From: CAZOKH01 sp964580315
Lineage (GTDB): Bacteria; Chloroflexota; Anaerolineae; Anaerolineales; Anaerolineaceae
NCBI GenBank assembly: GCA_964580315.1
Contig: CAZOKH010000055.1
Span: 1 to 24,622 of the forward strand
Length of the DNA stretch: 24,622 nucleotides
Direction of reading: 5' to 3'
Below are positions 1 through 8,103 of this stretch, piece after piece. The notes beneath the pieces were generated by a model. That model was not told the DNA's origin and searched no databases. It saw nothing but the letters and a program-made list of their open reading frames with translations. The first letter of the stretch is position 1. Each line of letters begins with the position of its first letter. A program made the position numbers and the translations under genes.

Positions 1-17
1 TGGGCAGGTAAGAACCA

Positions 18-728
18 TTGGATAATGATATTCAGGAAAAGAAAGCCGCACTCCAGATTAAAGGAATTAAAGAAGGCCTGTTAATTTCCTTTGGAGAAGG
101 CACGCGGGAAGAAATTGTCAATAACCTGTTGGAACATATCCAGACGCAAGCGGCTTTTTTCAACGGCGCTCGCATTGCCCTGGATGTGGGCAGGACTGTG
201 ATGTATGCCGCTGACATGGGTGCCCTTCGCGACCAGCTATCCGAATTTGGCGTAACCCTGTGGGCGGTGCTCTCCAGTTCTCCGACAACGGAAACAACGG
301 CTCAAAATCTGGGATTGGCAACCCGCATTTCGGCCCCCAGGGCTGAACGAGTTATTCGCACCATGGACACCGCCGTAGGCGGTGAAAAAGCCATGCTGGT
401 TCACAAAACCATGCGCTCCGGCTTTAAAACCAGTTATGATGGGCATGTGATTGTGATTGGAGATGTAAACCCGGGGGCTGAAATTGTTGCTTCGGGAAAT
501 ATTGTGGTGTGGGGCAGGCTTAAAGGCATGGTTCATGCAGGCTCTGAAGGCAACGAAAATGCCGTAGTCTGTGCATTGGAAATGCAGCCCACACTGCTGC
601 GGATTGCAGAGGTGATCGCTCAGCCTCCCATATCGAAGGGCGGCGGTTATCCGGCTACGGCATATATATTGAATGGGCAAGTTGTTGTTGATGCCTGGAG
701 CATAGAGAGGAAAGAATATGGCAGCTAA
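18..728 (+). CDS. minC: Septum site-determining protein MinC
   Basis: MinC inhibits FtsZ ring assembly away from midcell and is recruited to the membrane by MinD. The 236-residue product has the two-domain layout of the family. An N-terminal FtsZ-inhibiting domain spans roughly residues 10-105. A C-terminal beta-helix (about 125-225) carries the typical run YDGHVIVIGDVNPGAE, then a WGRLKGMVHAG stretch and an AVVCALEMQPTLLRIA segment, which form the MinD-binding and dimer surface. The only reasonable start is the TTG at 18: an in-frame TAA lies at 9-11 and no in-frame ATG is near, while AGG at 6-8 could serve as ribosome binding site. The gene therefore looks complete although it sits at the window edge. 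Its stop overlaps the minD start by 11 bases, which suggests translational coupling. Confidence 0.95.
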   Translation: MDNDIQEKKAALQIKGIKEGLLISFGEGTREEIVNNLLEHIQTQAAFFNGARIALDVGRTVMYAADMGALRDQLSEFGVTLWAVLSSSPTTETTAQNLGLATRISAPRAERVIRTMDTAVGGEKAMLVHKTMRSGFKTSYDGHVIVIGDVNPGAEIVASGNIVVWGRLKGMVHAGSEGNENAVVCALEMQPTLLRIAEVIAQPPISKGGGYPATAYILNGQVVVDAWSIERKEYGS

Positions 729-1512
729 AGTAATTACTGTTACATCTGGAAAAGGTGGGGTTGGAAAGACAACAACAACTGCCAATGTTGGCCTGGCGCT
801 GGCTGAAGCCGGTCAGAGAGTGGCGCTAATTGATGGCGATATCGGTTTGCGGAACCTGGATGTTGTATTGGGGTTGGAAAACCGAATTGTCTATGACCTG
901 GTGGATGTGGTGGAAGGACGCTGCCGACTTAAACAGGCCATGATCCGGGATAAGCGATTACCCGAGTTGTATCTCATACCGGCAGCTCAGACCAGGGATA
1001 AATCGGCGGTTTCTCCCAGCGATATGGTTCGCCTTTGCAATGAATTACGCAGTGAAGTCGATTATGTGATCATTGATTCGCCGGCAGGCATTGAACGCGG
1101 TTTCCGCAATGTTATTGCCCCGGCAGATTCAGTCATCGTGGTTACCAATCCTGAAGTATCAGCAGTGCGCGACGCCGACCGTATCATTGGCCTGGTGGAA
1201 GCTGAAGAAAAGGGACCGGTCAATTTGGTGATCAACCGCATCAATTCGGCCATGGCAAAACGCGGCGATATGTTGACGCCGGAGGATGTGCTTGAACTGC
1301 TGGCGGTGAAATTGATAGGCGTGGTGCCGGAAGATGAACAGGTGGTTGTGAGCACCAACCGCGGCAACCCGGTTGTGCTGGATCATAAATCCAGAGCCGG
1401 TCAGGCGTTTCGCAATATCGCCAGAAGAATTATGGGAGCAGATGTTCCCTTCTTAGACCTGGAAGAGAAGAAGGATATCTTCCAGAAGTTATCCAGCATC
1501 CTTCGCCAATAG
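718..1512 (+). CDS. minD: Septum site-determining ATPase MinD
   Basis: MinD is a ParA/MinD-family ATPase that binds the membrane as an ATP dimer, carries MinC there, and is released when MinE stimulates hydrolysis. The 264-residue product has the deviant Walker A motif KGGVGKTT at residues 12-19 with both signature lysines, then IDGDIGLRNLD (switch I region) and a VIIDSPAGIE Walker B region. The C-terminus, EEKKDIFQKLSSILRQ, can form the amphipathic membrane-targeting helix expected of MinD. The ATG at 718 is preceded by AGAGGA at 7 bases. Length and motifs are normal for the family. Confidence 0.97.
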   Translation: MAAKVITVTSGKGGVGKTTTTANVGLALAEAGQRVALIDGDIGLRNLDVVLGLENRIVYDLVDVVEGRCRLKQAMIRDKRLPELYLIPAAQTRDKSAVSPSDMVRLCNELRSEVDYVIIDSPAGIERGFRNVIAPADSVIVVTNPEVSAVRDADRIIGLVEAEEKGPVNLVINRINSAMAKRGDMLTPEDVLELLAVKLIGVVPEDEQVVVSTNRGNPVVLDHKSRAGQAFRNIARRIMGADVPFLDLEEKKDIFQKLSSILRQ

Positions 1513-1521
1513 GAGGCTTTC

Positions 1522-1791
1522 ATGGCCGGGTGGATCGACAGATTAACCATGCGCAAGCCAACTAGCGCCAACACTGCCAAGGAGCGGTTAAAATTGGTTT
1601 TAATTAATGATCGCACTGATTTAACTGCAAAAGAGCTGGAGATGTTGAAAAATGATTTGCTCGAGGTTATTTCGCGTTACATTGAAATTGACCCCGAAGC
1701 AGTAAAGATTTCAATGGCTCAAGAAGGAAGAGAACAACGACTGGTTGCAGATATTCCTCTGAAAGCCGCCGTTCGCCGGCGGGTGGGATAA
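1522..1791 (+). CDS. minE: Cell division topological specificity factor MinE
   Basis: MinE stimulates the MinD ATPase and confines MinCD inhibition to the cell poles. The 89-residue product has the family features: a short N-terminal amphipathic membrane-contact segment (MAGWIDRLTM), the MinD-binding stretch with TAKERLKLVLINDR at about residues 19-32, and a C-terminal dimerisation domain with LLEVISRYIEID and an EQRLVADIPL strand. A strong AGGAGG lies 5-6 bases before the ATG. The gene follows minD after 9 bases, so a full minCDE set is present and pole-to-pole or gradient Min patterning is expected. Confidence 0.95.
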   Translation: MAGWIDRLTMRKPTSANTAKERLKLVLINDRTDLTAKELEMLKNDLLEVISRYIEIDPEAVKISMAQEGREQRLVADIPLKAAVRRRVG

Positions 1792-1824
1792 AACTGGCAA
1801 ACCTGAGCGTTTGATGTATTAAAA

Positions 1825-2922
1825 ATGAGACGAGAGTTTTGGCGGCAATTCGATTACTGGTTATTGGGGAGTGTTCTGTTTCTGTGTGTTTTCGGCATTG
1901 TGATGATTCGTTCAGCCATTGCCGGTAACGCTGCACTCTCTGAACATGTAACCCGTCAGATTATCTTTGTAAGCCTGGGCTTTATTGTCATCATGGTTAT
2001 GTCAGTAATTGACTATCATTACTGGGCATCACTCTCACGCCTCATGTATATTGCTTCAGTGATTTTCCTGGTAGTTATTTTCATTGTAGGCGCAGCACGT
2101 TTTGGCTCTGCACGCTGGCTGGATACCGGGCTCATCCTCATTCAGCCATCTGAACTGGCAAAAATTGTCATCATACTTGTCCTGGCCGATTATTTTGCCA
2201 GGCGTGGTGGCGATGAAAGTTCCATGCGCTGGATTGTTGAGAGTTTTCTTCTCACTTTTGGGATTGTGGTCTGGATTTTATTGCAACCCAACTTGAGCAC
2301 ATCCATCGTTATCTTTGTGCTGTGGTTTTCGCTGTTGTGGATTAGCGGGTTGCCAGCGCGCTATCTGGTCATTTTTGGCATTGGCGGATTGATTGTTGGA
2401 CTGGCGGCATTTCCTTTCCTAGAAGAATATCAACAACTTCGCATCATCAATTTCCTCTTCCCTGACCCAAATGCGCGGCACGGTAACACCTATAATGTTG
2501 ACCAGGCGCTGGTTACTATTGGTTCTGGTGGCTGGTTTGGGCAGGGTTATGGACACGGAACCCAGGTTCAATTGCGTTTTCTGAAAGTGCGTCACACTGA
2601 CTTTATTTTTTCAGCAATGGCTGAAGAGTTTGGGTTTGTTGGGACAGTGCTTATTGTCAGCATTCTTGTTTTTGTCATTTTGCGCTGTTTGCGTGCCGGC
2701 AGACTTGCCAGTGACCGTTATGGGGCATTAATCGCCTACGGATTTGCCACCTTGATCTTTTTCCAGGGGGCTGTAAATATTGCAGTAAATTTGAACCTGA
2801 TTCCGGTCACCGGATTAACGTTACCCTTTATTAGTTATGGGGGTAGTTCATTGCTTTCGCTGGTTTTAGGAATTGGACTGGTTGAAAGCGTTGCTGCCCG
2901 GCAGAAAAAAATCGAATTATAA
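1825..2922 (+). CDS. rodA: Peptidoglycan polymerase RodA (SEDS family)
   Basis: RodA is the SEDS-family glycosyltransferase that polymerises lipid II during cell elongation, working with a class B penicillin-binding protein and MreB. The 365-residue product is a polytopic membrane protein with about ten hydrophobic segments. It has the signature FLFPDPNARHGNTYNVDQAL, the GSGGWFGQGYGHGTQ loop, and HTDFIFSAMAEEFGF, whose Asp (residue 259) matches the catalytic aspartate of the family. The C-terminal LTLPFISYGGSSLLS motif is also present. RodA rather than FtsW is preferred because of length, the NARHG/GKG-type loop and the minCDE neighbours. No good ribosome binding site is visible before ATG 1825, but a TTG slightly upstream runs straight into a stop. 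It follows minE by 33 bases. Confidence 0.93.
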   Translation: MRREFWRQFDYWLLGSVLFLCVFGIVMIRSAIAGNAALSEHVTRQIIFVSLGFIVIMVMSVIDYHYWASLSRLMYIASVIFLVVIFIVGAARFGSARWLDTGLILIQPSELAKIVIILVLADYFARRGGDESSMRWIVESFLLTFGIVVWILLQPNLSTSIVIFVLWFSLLWISGLPARYLVIFGIGGLIVGLAAFPFLEEYQQLRIINFLFPDPNARHGNTYNVDQALVTIGSGGWFGQGYGHGTQVQLRFLKVRHTDFIFSAMAEEFGFVGTVLIVSILVFVILRCLRAGRLASDRYGALIAYGFATLIFFQGAVNIAVNLNLIPVTGLTLPFISYGGSSLLSLVLGIGLVESVAARQKKIEL

Positions 2923-2933
2923 CGGAGTCTTCC

Positions 2934-4427
2934 ATGTCAGAGATTGCTGTCAAACCAGCACGTGTGCGTTTTGCACCTTCACCCACCGGGCATTTGCATC
3001 TGGGAGGAGCCCGAACCGCCCTTTATGATTACCTGATTGCAAAGCAAACAGGCGGTCAATTTATCTTGCGGATTGAAGATACAGATCGGAATCGTTATGT
3101 GCCGGGCGCAGAGGAAGAGTTGATGAACGGCCTGCGCTGGCTGGGTGTTGAGTGGGATGAGGGGCCTGATGTGGGAGGCCCATACGGTCCATACCGGCAA
3201 TCAGAACGCAAAGAAATCTATCAAAAATATGCCCGGCAGTTGGTGGAAGAAGGAAAAGCGTTTTATTGCTTTTGTTCGCCAGAACGGTTGAAACAGATTC
3301 GCGACGAACAGATGAAAAACCACATTAATCCGCATTATGACGGAACCTGTCGTGAAATTCCACTGGAGGAGGCTGACCGGCGCATTGCACAGGGCGAAAA
3401 ATTTGTAATCCGTTTCAAATCACCCAAAACCGGCTCGACTACGGTGAAAGACCTGCTGCGGGGCGAGATTACGGTGGAAAACAGCAACATCGATGATTTT
3501 ATTCTAGTGAAGTCAGATGGATGGGCGTTATACCATCTGGCTGCCATGATTGACGATCATCTAATGAAAATTACCCACGTTATCCGTGGTTCTGAATGGC
3601 TGCCCACGTTTCCGCTGCACAGCATGGTTTATCGCGCGTTCGGTTGGGAGGAGCCCATTTGGGTTCACCTGTCGGTGTTTTTGAAACCGAGCGGTAAAGG
3701 CAAAATGAGCAAACGAGAAGCAGCCGACCTGGCAAAGGACGGTTATTCCATTTTTGTCAAAGACTTGAAAGACCTGGGATATTTGCCTGAAGGTGTGGTG
3801 AACTGGATTGCCCTGATGGGTTGGAGCCTGGACGATCATACCGAATTCTTTCAATTGGATGATTTGGTGCGCCAGTTCAATCTTGAGCATCTCAATCCAT
3901 CACCGGCGGCGATTAATTTCACAAAATTGGATCACTTCAACGGGCTGCATATCCGCAACCTGGAACTTAACGAGCTCGCAGAGCGGATGAAACCTTTTTA
4001 CACGGCAGCCGGGCAAGACGTGGACAGTGACCGCCTGGTGAAAATTGCTGCGATGCTTCAGGAACGAATGGTCACGCTGGATGAAGCCCCCGAGAAAACG
4101 GCTTTTCTTTTCAAGGAGAAGGTTGAACCGTCAGTTGAAGAGCTGATACCGGAAGGTCTCACTGCTCAACAGGCGCTGGATATTGCCCGCCAGAGTTATG
4201 CAATTTTGGAAGCAGCGCCTGATTTGAAGACAGAGACGGCTGAACCGCCCATGCGCGAACTGGCCGAGAAACTGGGTTTAAAACCGGGGCAGGTATTTGG
4301 TATATTGCGCGTAGCTGTAACAGGACAGAAGGTCAGCCCGCCGTTATATGAAAGCATGGAACTGCTGGGTAAACCGGTCGTGATGGAACGGCTGACCAAT
4401 GCCATTCAAATGCTTGAAAAATTATAG
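2934..4427 (+). CDS. gltX: Glutamyl-tRNA synthetase
   Basis: This class I aminoacyl-tRNA synthetase charges tRNA-Glu in the cytoplasm, supplying protein synthesis and possibly the C5 haem pathway. The 497-residue product has the HIGH-type ATP motif in FAPSPTGHLHLGGARTAL (HLHL, residues 20-23) and the KMSKS-type motif as KMSKR (257-261). Cysteines 112, 114 and 139 match part of the zinc-binding site of E. coli GltX, although the fourth ligand is not obvious. The C-terminal half (about 330-497) is the alpha-helical anticodon-binding region. It lies 11 bases after rodA with GGAG 7 bases before the ATG, so it is probably the last gene of the min-rodA transcript. A hairpin terminator follows. Confidence 0.96.
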   Translation: MSEIAVKPARVRFAPSPTGHLHLGGARTALYDYLIAKQTGGQFILRIEDTDRNRYVPGAEEELMNGLRWLGVEWDEGPDVGGPYGPYRQSERKEIYQKYARQLVEEGKAFYCFCSPERLKQIRDEQMKNHINPHYDGTCREIPLEEADRRIAQGEKFVIRFKSPKTGSTTVKDLLRGEITVENSNIDDFILVKSDGWALYHLAAMIDDHLMKITHVIRGSEWLPTFPLHSMVYRAFGWEEPIWVHLSVFLKPSGKGKMSKREAADLAKDGYSIFVKDLKDLGYLPEGVVNWIALMGWSLDDHTEFFQLDDLVRQFNLEHLNPSPAAINFTKLDHFNGLHIRNLELNELAERMKPFYTAAGQDVDSDRLVKIAAMLQERMVTLDEAPEKTAFLFKEKVEPSVEELIPEGLTAQQALDIARQSYAILEAAPDLKTETAEPPMRELAEKLGLKPGQVFGILRVAVTGQKVSPPLYESMELLGKPVVMERLTNAIQMLEKL

Positions 4428-4444
4428 CCACTCGAAAATAAACC

Positions 4445-4485
4445 AATCCCCTTTCAAACGGATAACTGAAAGGGGATTTTTTCTT
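4445..4485 (+). terminator. Rho-independent terminator after gltX
   Basis: A perfect 12-base stem (AATCCCCTTTCA at 4445-4456 and TGAAAGGGGATT at 4467-4478) with a 10-base loop is followed by TTTTCTT. It starts 17 bases after the gltX stop and should end the minCDE-rodA-gltX transcript. The T-run touches the stop codon of the convergent activase gene. On the minus strand the downstream sequence is only moderately T-rich (GGTTTATTTTC), so it may also serve that operon less efficiently. Confidence 0.9.
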
Positions 4486-5407
4486 ATCCGCCAATAAAAA
4501 CCGGGATGTCATTTTGTGACAATATCTGCCGGGCATGGTTGAGTAATTCTGCCCCGTTATCTAATTCGTGCAGCGTGGGATGTTCTTTTAATGCGTAGGG
4601 CAATCCCAGGCGTTCGTATTTGTCTTTGCCCAGTTGATGGAAGGGCATTAGATGAATTTCAAGCGGCTGAATGGACGCGGTAAATTCTGCCAGTGCATGC
4701 AGGTTTTGCTCATCAGTATTGATGCCCGGAATGAAAGGAATGCGGATGATGAGGTCTTTGCCATTGTAGCTGATGCGGCAGGCGTTATCGAGGATTTGTT
4801 GATTGGGCACCCCGGTTAATTTTTCGTGAATGTGCGAATCCATGTGCTTGAGGTCGTACAAGAATAAATCGGTTACCGGGAGGATCTTCTCGTATAAATT
4901 CCAACGCACAGCCCCGGTAGTTTCAAGCGCTGTGTGAATGTTATGTTCGTAGCAAGCTCTCAAAACCTCAAAGGTGAACCCGGGCTGCGCCATAGGCTCG
5001 CCGCCTGAAAGGGTTACTCCACCACCAGAACGTCGGAAAACGGCAGCATCTTTCAACACCTCATGCATCACCTGTTCAGGCGTGTACCACTCACCGATCT
5101 TTTTTAATGCGCCGGAAGGACATACATCAACACAGGCTGCGCAGTGCTGGCATTTGGCAGCGTCGATTTTGGGAGAGGCTATCAAGAATAAATCCGGGTT
5201 AATGGCGCCGGTTGGACAGGCGGTGACGCATTTTCCACACTGCGTGCAAAGGTGATGGTGGAATTCAATTTCTGTAACCAGGGTCTGCGACTCGGGGTTA
5301 CAGCACCAGATGCAGCGCAGCGGGCAGCCTTTTAGAAAAACCAGCGTACGAATGCCGGGGCCATCATGGATGGAATAGCGCTGGAAATTAAAAATCAAAC
5401 CTTTCAA
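4484..5407 (-). CDS. Glycyl radical enzyme activase (radical SAM)
   Basis: This enzyme uses S-adenosylmethionine and a [4Fe-4S] cluster to abstract hydrogen from the backbone glycine of its partner glycyl radical enzyme. The 307-residue product has the radical-SAM cysteines in KGCPLRCIWC (C28, C32, C35). It is followed by a ferredoxin-like insert with two four-cysteine clusters, CTQCGKCVTACP (54-64) and CQHCAACVDVCP (86-96), and then the SAM-binding LSGGEP motif (133-138). This architecture is typical of activases for glycerol dehydratase, 4-hydroxyphenylacetate decarboxylase and benzylsuccinate synthase types; pyruvate formate-lyase activase lacks the insert. The start is a TTG at 5407-5405, overlapping the TGA of the partner gene (TTGA) with GGAG 9 bases upstream. 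The N-terminus matches the family only from this codon. Confidence 0.93.
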   Translation of the reverse strand: MKGLIFNFQRYSIHDGPGIRTLVFLKGCPLRCIWCCNPESQTLVTEIEFHHHLCTQCGKCVTACPTGAINPDLFLIASPKIDAAKCQHCAACVDVCPSGALKKIGEWYTPEQVMHEVLKDAAVFRRSGGGVTLSGGEPMAQPGFTFEVLRACYEHNIHTALETTGAVRWNLYEKILPVTDLFLYDLKHMDSHIHEKLTGVPNQQILDNACRISYNGKDLIIRIPFIPGINTDEQNLHALAEFTASIQPLEIHLMPFHQLGKDKYERLGLPYALKEHPTLHELDNGAELLNHARQILSQNDIPVFIGG

Positions 5408-7935
5408 ATGGAAAGCTCCGAGCGGGCGATGATGGAATCTTGCACATCTTTGCTCAGCTCAACGAACACGGCGCTGTAACCGCCCACCCGCACCAGAAGA
5501 TCGCGAAAACCTTCGGGGTTTTGCTGGGCATATTTGAGGGTTTCACCGTCCAGGATGGAATATTGAACTTCCATCCCGCCGTCTTCCATATAGCTGCGCA
5601 CCAGGTCAGCCCATTTGCTCAGTTCGCGTTGGCTCATCAATGAGCCGGCATTGAAACGCTGATTGAAAGTGACGCCGTTGGGTGTGTGACAGGCGTCGAT
5701 GGCGCGGGCAGCCGAGCGGTGCGTGGCGGTGGGCCCCAGCACCGGCGCCAGGGTGGAGGGACTGGTGGAATCAGCCAGAGGCTCGCCAATGCGGCGCCCG
5801 TCGGGAGTGGCGCCCATTTCTTTTCCCATGGGAATGTAATTACCCATGGATAACAAGCCGACCACAAAATGCCCGTGATGCGTGGTGGCGTATTGTTCGT
5901 ACGCTTTGTAGTACATGCCGAGCATGGTTCTGACCCATCCATCGGCATACTCATTATCAGCGCCGTATTTGGGAGCCGCAATACAAGCCTGGTGAAGTTT
6001 TTCGTGACCTTTCCAGTCAGCCTTCAAGGCCGCCAGCAGTTCGTCCCAATTGGTAGTTTTCTGCTGGTAAATCAGGTAATCGATGGCGGACATCATGTCG
6101 CCCAGGTTGGCGATGCCGACTGCCAGGCATCCGGTGGAATTGTACATACAGCCCCCGGCGTTGATGTCAATGCCGCTGGCGCGCGGCCCGGGATACATTA
6201 AGTTGTGATAGACACAGGGAAAATTGCGAGTGAAAACGTAATCATAAACATTATTGATCAGGGCGTTAATTTTCACAGCATATTCAATTTGTGTGCGCAC
6301 GGCTTCGACAAATTGAGACATTGAGGCAAATGTGCGCGGGTCGCCTGTTTGCGGTCCAACCTGAACGCTGTTCACTGGATTGACACCGTTATATAAAGCC
6401 AGTTCAATTGGTTTGGGCAGGTTGATCCAGCCCGAATTGTTGCGCCCATTACTATCTACACCGGTCATGTTGGGATCGATGTTGTTTTCCTGGCAGCCAA
6501 CGTCTCCGTAGTTGCGGGCGTGGTCAAGTTTCGCGCCAAATGAGTAAACCAGGCTGGGGACAATGACGTCATCGTTGATCAAAATGGGCTGCCCGCCGCC
6601 CAGGCGGATAACTTCCAGCGCCTGACGCAGGAATTCATCGGGTGTGCTGCGGTGCATGCGCAGTGAAATGTTGGGATCAATAAGATGCACATGCGCCAGG
6701 GCTTCCAGGATGCGATAGGAGAGGAAATTGGTGGTGTCGTTACCGTGCGTGTCCATGCCGCCGATGTTGAGTTTATCGTTGTTGCCGCCGCCGGCGCTGC
6801 CGACGCTGAGCTTCAATTTGAAGGCGCGGGTTTCATTCCACTTGAGGAACAGGCATTCGAGCAGCTCTTGCGATTTCTTGTCCTGTAGCTTGCCCGACTC
6901 GAGGTCGTTGGACAGGTATGAGAGCATATACTGGTCGAACCTGCCGGCGGAGTGCGAATCGGCGCCTTCAGACAGGGCAGTGCCGGCGCGCAGGAAGTGG
7001 AATGCCTGCAAGGCTTCCCACCATGATTCAGCCGGCTGGGCGGGCACCTTGCGGCAGATGCGCGCCATATCAAGCAATTCAGCTTTGCGCTGCTGATCTT
7101 GTTCTTCAGCAGCCAGTTTTTGCGCCAGGTCAGCATTGCGGTTGGCATAATCGATGATACCGTCGGCGACGATCAACATGGCTTCGTACTGATTTCGGCG
7201 GTCAAAGGTTTCAACTCCCATTGGATTGGATGCGTCCAGGGTGTCAATGGATTGTTGGATATCTTCTTTGATGGCAGCCAGACCACGGGTGAGGATGGAT
7301 TTGTAATCTTGCAGGGAGTGGGCCAGACCGCCGCCAATCAGGGGAGAATAGCGGGCGGTTTGCGCATAACGCATGAAATGCCAGGCTTCGGGGTAGTGTT
7401 CTCGCAGTTCGTTGAAGAAATAGATTTCGCGGGCGCGGGTTTTCCAATACGGCCAGATTTCATTGACAAAAATATCCTGGTCTTCAACTTCAAAAACATA
7501 GCGTTGTTCTGCACCGCGGAAAGCCGTTTCAAGGTCTTTTTCCTCTTCCCATTCTTCGGGGGAAAGGGGAATGAAGGTGGGGGTGAAATCGACGATGTGC
7601 GGCCCGCTGGAAGCGCCGCCCATGAGAAGCTGGCGCGGGGTGAGGGCGATGGGCAGTTCCTGGAAAACCTTCCGGGTGGCCAGGGCGCGGCGAATGGCGG
7701 GATGCATACCTTCAGTAGCCTGGTAGGAATGGGTGATGATCAAAGCCTGGTTGATCGAAAGGCGGCGTTTGCCGTCGCGATACAGCGGCACCATCAGTTC
7801 ACGAATGAATTGAATGCGCTGCTCTTCAGGATCTTCAGCGCTTAGCAGCATGTTGTTGAAGATTTGTCCGCTCCAGGGAGCATTTGTCCGTATCCACCAG
7901 GGGGTGACTGTGGCTATTGAGTCAATTTTTTCCAT
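5404..7935 (-). CDS. Glycyl radical enzyme, dehydratase/decarboxylase type, substrate unassigned
   Basis: Glycyl radical enzymes use a glycine radical to make a cysteine thiyl radical that starts substrate chemistry under anaerobic conditions. The 843-residue product has the C-terminal glycyl motif RVGGYSAVF (radical glycine near residue 819). The active-site loop is GDVGCQENN (Cys 481, Glu 483), a C-x-E arrangement shared with eliminases and decarboxylases and not the adjacent Cys-Cys of pyruvate formate-lyase. Other family segments are SAGRFDQYM, GGGQPILINDD and YNSTGCLAVGIANLGD. The usual GCVEP of glycerol, propanediol and choline enzymes is replaced by GCQEN, so the substrate cannot be named. 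The start is the ATG at 7935-7933 with GGAGG 10 bases upstream; a longer frame to 7998 adds 21 residues ahead of the ribosome binding site and is rejected. It is followed directly by its activase. No microcompartment shell genes are nearby. Confidence 0.93.
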   Translation of the reverse strand: MEKIDSIATVTPWWIRTNAPWSGQIFNNMLLSAEDPEEQRIQFIRELMVPLYRDGKRRLSINQALIITHSYQATEGMHPAIRRALATRKVFQELPIALTPRQLLMGGASSGPHIVDFTPTFIPLSPEEWEEEKDLETAFRGAEQRYVFEVEDQDIFVNEIWPYWKTRAREIYFFNELREHYPEAWHFMRYAQTARYSPLIGGGLAHSLQDYKSILTRGLAAIKEDIQQSIDTLDASNPMGVETFDRRNQYEAMLIVADGIIDYANRNADLAQKLAAEEQDQQRKAELLDMARICRKVPAQPAESWWEALQAFHFLRAGTALSEGADSHSAGRFDQYMLSYLSNDLESGKLQDKKSQELLECLFLKWNETRAFKLKLSVGSAGGGNNDKLNIGGMDTHGNDTTNFLSYRILEALAHVHLIDPNISLRMHRSTPDEFLRQALEVIRLGGGQPILINDDVIVPSLVYSFGAKLDHARNYGDVGCQENNIDPNMTGVDSNGRNNSGWINLPKPIELALYNGVNPVNSVQVGPQTGDPRTFASMSQFVEAVRTQIEYAVKINALINNVYDYVFTRNFPCVYHNLMYPGPRASGIDINAGGCMYNSTGCLAVGIANLGDMMSAIDYLIYQQKTTNWDELLAALKADWKGHEKLHQACIAAPKYGADNEYADGWVRTMLGMYYKAYEQYATTHHGHFVVGLLSMGNYIPMGKEMGATPDGRRIGEPLADSTSPSTLAPVLGPTATHRSAARAIDACHTPNGVTFNQRFNAGSLMSQRELSKWADLVRSYMEDGGMEVQYSILDGETLKYAQQNPEGFRDLLVRVGGYSAVFVELSKDVQDSIIARSELSI

Positions 7936-8017
7936 CGCGCCATTACCTCCAATTGGTATTGATAAACCTGAACAGGAGAACCGATAAACTTTCTGCAAAA
8001 TTCAAATTAAGTATATC

Positions 8018-8030
8018 TCGTTTTGAACGA
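8018..8030. promoter_or_regulatory. Inverted repeat, candidate operator 1 (divergent region)
   Basis: TCGTT-TTG-AACGA is a 5-3-5 dyad. It lies just upstream of a TATACT hexamer on the minus strand (8015-8010) that could be the -10 of the glycyl radical operon, where a regulator could block RNA polymerase. It resembles the dyad at 8085-8097 (10 of 13 positions). The function is inferred, and short dyads can occur by chance. Confidence 0.3.
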
Positions 8031-8061
8031 TTGAAATGGGTGCTGAACAAAAGAATCAACC

Positions 8062-8067
8062 TATAAT
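8062..8067 (+). promoter_or_regulatory. Candidate -10 box for the solute-binding lipoprotein gene
   Basis: A perfect TATAAT lies 36 bases before the ATG at 8104. No good -35 hexamer is found at 16-18 bases (GGTGCT at 17), so the promoter may be weak, activator-dependent, or not a promoter at all. Confidence 0.35.
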
Positions 8068-8084
8068 AAAATAATGGGACACGA

Positions 8085-8097
8085 TCGATTTTATCGA
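8085..8097. promoter_or_regulatory. Inverted repeat, candidate operator 2 (divergent region)
   Basis: TCGAT-TTT-ATCGA is a 5-3-5 dyad that abuts the GAGG ribosome binding site of the lipoprotein gene, so it lies in its 5' leader. It shares sequence pattern and geometry with the dyad at 8018-8030, 67 bases away centre to centre. It could be an operator or a small RNA hairpin that masks the ribosome binding site. The role is inferred. Confidence 0.3.
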
Positions 8098-8103
8098 GGG
8101 CAA

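Noticed and set aside
237..785. Minus-strand open frame of 182 codons opposite minC and the minD start
   Set aside because: It is antisense to two recognised genes and has no ribosome binding site or domain.
7099..7845. Plus-strand open frame of 248 codons opposite the glycyl radical enzyme gene
   Set aside because: It lies wholly antisense to a gene with clear motifs, has no ribosome binding site and no recognisable domain; it is a by-product of codon use on the other strand.
7936..7998. Longer start (7998) for the glycyl radical enzyme
   Set aside because: The extra 21 codons lie upstream of the GGAGG that serves the ATG at 7935 and do not resemble the family N-terminus.
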